From Methanomethylovorans sp. PtaU1.Bin073 (GTDB lineage: Archaea > Halobacteriota > Methanosarcinia > Methanosarcinales > Methanosarcinaceae), in assembly GCA_002067265.1 (NCBI GenBank), contig MVQW01000106.1, positions 1 to 6,611 of the forward strand: a DNA stretch of 6,611 nucleotides. The letters run 5' to 3'. This document shows, piece after piece, positions 4,962 to 6,611 of the stretch (position 1 is the stretch's first letter; each line of letters starts with the position of its first letter). A program made the translations under genes and the position numbers. A model generated the notes under the pieces. That model did not search any database. It had not been told where the DNA came from and saw only the letters and a program-made list of their open reading frames with translations.

Positions 4962-6611
4962 ATGGTTCGAGATGCAGTTGGCGTGATATTTGGCGAGGCA
5001 GGGACATCCAACTTCAGGATACTATTATCAGATAGCACCAGTGTGCATCAGGGAGGATATGTAAAAGCCTGGCACGAGATCGATGGCTGGGTTCTTGCAC
5101 AGGTGCTCTCCATCACCCGTTCAGGAGATAGTTACTCTATAGAGGAGGCAAAGAACGGTACCCGTAAGGACAAAAGCGGGGACAGGATAATCGCTGATGT
5201 GACGGTCATAGGCAAACGTGATGATTCAGGTTTGTTACGGTCACCTACAACTCCTTTTAGTCCGGGAGATCCTATCTACAAAGCGAACAACGAACTTATA
5301 TGCAGTTCTCTTGGGCTCTCTGGAAAAGAAATGTTCATTGGCATGCTGGAAGGCACTGACATACCCGTACATCTTAATGTGAATAGCCTTGTACAGAAAC
5401 ATTGCAGCATCCTTGCAAAGACTGGAAGCGGTAAGTCATATACTGCAGGCGTGCTCCTTGAAGAGATGCTGGACCGTAAAGTACCTTTGCTTATTATTGA
5501 TCCGCACAGTGAATATGCCTCATTGAAAGAAGAAGGAACTATTAGTACAGAAGTCGCAGGCAGGTTTAAGGTTTCACCGAAATCATATGCACAGTATGTT
5601 ACCGTATACACTCCTGCTGACAAGAGCCTGAATCCCAAAGCAGATGAAGTGTTTCGGCTTAACGGCATGAACCTTACAGCAAAAGAATTGAGTGAGGCTT
5701 TTTCCAACAATTTCACCAGCACTCACATAGGTATCCTTTACGAGGCTATTGATAAGATCAAAGCCGAGATGGATACATATACTCTTGATGAGATTATTTT
5801 TGAGGTCAAGAACAATGATAGTAAGTCAAAGTGGAATGTGATAAGCTTTCTTGAAGAAATAAGGGAAAACGGCATACTTTCAACAAATCCCACATCAATT
5901 GAGGACCTTGTTCAGCCGGGAAGAGCTGCCATCATAGATTTCAAAGGTGTGAATCCGGATATTCAGTCGATGATCGTTGCGCGTTTATGCAGTACGTTAT
6001 TCGAGGCCCGAAAGATGAATACCATTCCACCTGGTATGCTGGTGGTAGAAGAAGCTCATAACTACGCACCGGAAAAGGGTTTCAGCAAGACTTTAAGTTC
6101 AGATGTACTGAGAACAATTGCCTCAGAAGGACGTAAATTCGGTCTTGGATTGATGGTGATTTCCCAGAGACCTGCACGCGTGGACAAAAATATTCTTTCT
6201 CAGTGCGGCACCCAGATCATCATGAAGGTCACGAACCCTAATGACCTGAAAGCTATCAGCAAAGGTCTTGAGGGAGTAAGTTCCTATGTGGAGGACGAGC
6301 TCATGCGCCTGCCACCGGGAGTGGCAATGCTGGTGAGCACAGATATTGAAAGGCCTATTCTGGTAGACATTAGAGTGAGAAAAAGTAAACACGGTGGAGA
6401 ATCTGTTAATGTAATGCGAAGCGTTAACATAAATACTGCTCCGGCAGCACCTCCCAGGAAGCCACCTGTAGAATATGTACATGAATCACATGTATCTCAC
6501 CCATCGCCTGTATTAGAGCATCATTCCATAGAAGAGCATGTGCCTGCTCAGACCACTACAGCTCCCCCTCCCAAGAGAAAACCCTCAAGGGAAGTAAAAA
6601 CGGAAGAGGGA
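4962..6611 (+). CDS. herA: HerA-like FtsK/HerA-family DNA translocase ATPase (3' end missing)
   Basis: An open frame of 550 codons runs to the right edge without a stop. HerA is a hexameric, bidirectional DNA translocase that works with the NurA nuclease, and often Mre11-Rad50, to resect DNA ends for recombination. Residues 1-95 look like a HAS-barrel domain (VGVIFGEAGTSNFRILLSD). Walker A is LAKTGSGKSYTAG at 151-163 with K158, and a strand with an acidic residue follows (LLIIDPHSEY, 176-185). Walker B is GMLVVEEAHNYAPE at 358-371 with E363/E364. SEGRKFGLGLMVISQRP at 388-404 holds the conserved arginine and sensor segment, and an insert at about 220-320 is the expected helical subdomain. The core ends near residue 472. 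The remaining 78 residues are Pro-, His- and Glu-rich and look disordered. nurA, a usual partner, would have to lie outside the window. A related HerA-type ATPase with another role is possible. Confidence 0.88.
   Translation, partial: MVRDAVGVIFGEAGTSNFRILLSDSTSVHQGGYVKAWHEIDGWVLAQVLSITRSGDSYSIEEAKNGTRKDKSGDRIIADVTVIGKRDDSGLLRSPTTPFSPGDPIYKANNELICSSLGLSGKEMFIGMLEGTDIPVHLNVNSLVQKHCSILAKTGSGKSYTAGVLLEEMLDRKVPLLIIDPHSEYASLKEEGTISTEVAGRFKVSPKSYAQYVTVYTPADKSLNPKADEVFRLNGMNLTAKELSEAFSNNFTSTHIGILYEAIDKIKAEMDTYTLDEIIFEVKNNDSKSKWNVISFLEEIRENGILSTNPTSIEDLVQPGRAAIIDFKGVNPDIQSMIVARLCSTLFEARKMNTIPPGMLVVEEAHNYAPEKGFSKTLSSDVLRTIASEGRKFGLGLMVISQRPARVDKNILSQCGTQIIMKVTNPNDLKAISKGLEGVSSYVEDELMRLPPGVAMLVSTDIERPILVDIRVRKSKHGGESVNVMRSVNINTAPAAPPRKPPVEYVHESHVSHPSPVLEHHSIEEHVPAQTTTAPPPKRKPSREVKTEEG

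Noticed and set aside
5276..5722. 148-codon minus-strand frame inside the herA-like gene
   Set aside because: It lies fully opposite the ATPase coding region with its Walker A motif, so it is a shadow frame. The same holds for the minus-strand frame at 6123-6482.
1..6611. Search by eye for CRISPR arrays, IS-element ends, tRNA/rRNA genes, toxin-antitoxin pairs or a defence island
   Set aside because: No direct-repeat arrays, transposase motifs, cloverleaf sequences or small paired ORFs were found. The HerA-like ATPase could suggest a HerA-based defence system, but no SIR2 or DUF4297-type partner is visible and the upstream neighbours are housekeeping genes.

Overview
The window comes from a methanogenic archaeon, most likely of the family Methanosarcinaceae. 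The evidence is a group II chaperonin (thermosome), an archaeal diphthine synthase, a HerA-type ATPase, a DUF2119 protein, and a secreted protein carrying a PKD domain plus the disaggregatase-related 'DNRLRE' domain, which is typical of Methanosarcina and its relatives. Intergenic DNA is AT-rich, with archaeal BRE/TATA-like boxes and T-rich gene ends. I cannot name the genus from sequence alone.

Layout, left to right. 2-766 (+) is the 3' end of a surface protein gene, followed by a hairpin plus T-rich tract (790-825). 928-1602 (+) is an S4-domain, FtsJ/TlyA-like RNA 2'-O-methyltransferase, and 1609-2193 (+) is a DUF2119 protein that looks like a small zinc-carboxypeptidase-fold hydrolase. These two are only 6 bp apart and probably form an operon. 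A perfect 11-bp hairpin (2183-2211) overlaps the DUF2119 stop codon, where this operon converges on the thermosome gene (complement 2244-3893). A 162-bp divergent promoter region separates the thermosome gene from dphB (4056-4859, diphthine synthase). It holds a 7-8-7 bp palindrome almost exactly midway between the two predicted TATA boxes. After a 102-bp gap with its own TATA box and Shine-Dalgarno, a herA-like ATPase gene (4962 onward, +) runs off the right edge with 550 codons visible. No intergenic stretch exceeds 300 bp.

Most of the window is housekeeping information processing: RNA methylation, protein folding, translation-factor modification and DNA-end processing. I see no mobile elements, CRISPR arrays, tRNA or rRNA genes, and no convincing new defence or other system. 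The items most worth a second look are the small hydrolase coupled to the RNA methyltransferase, the hairpin at the convergent junction, the symmetric palindrome in the divergent promoter, the tail of the thermosome subunit and the His/Pro-rich tail of the HerA-like protein. All functional calls come from reading motifs by eye; no database search was run.
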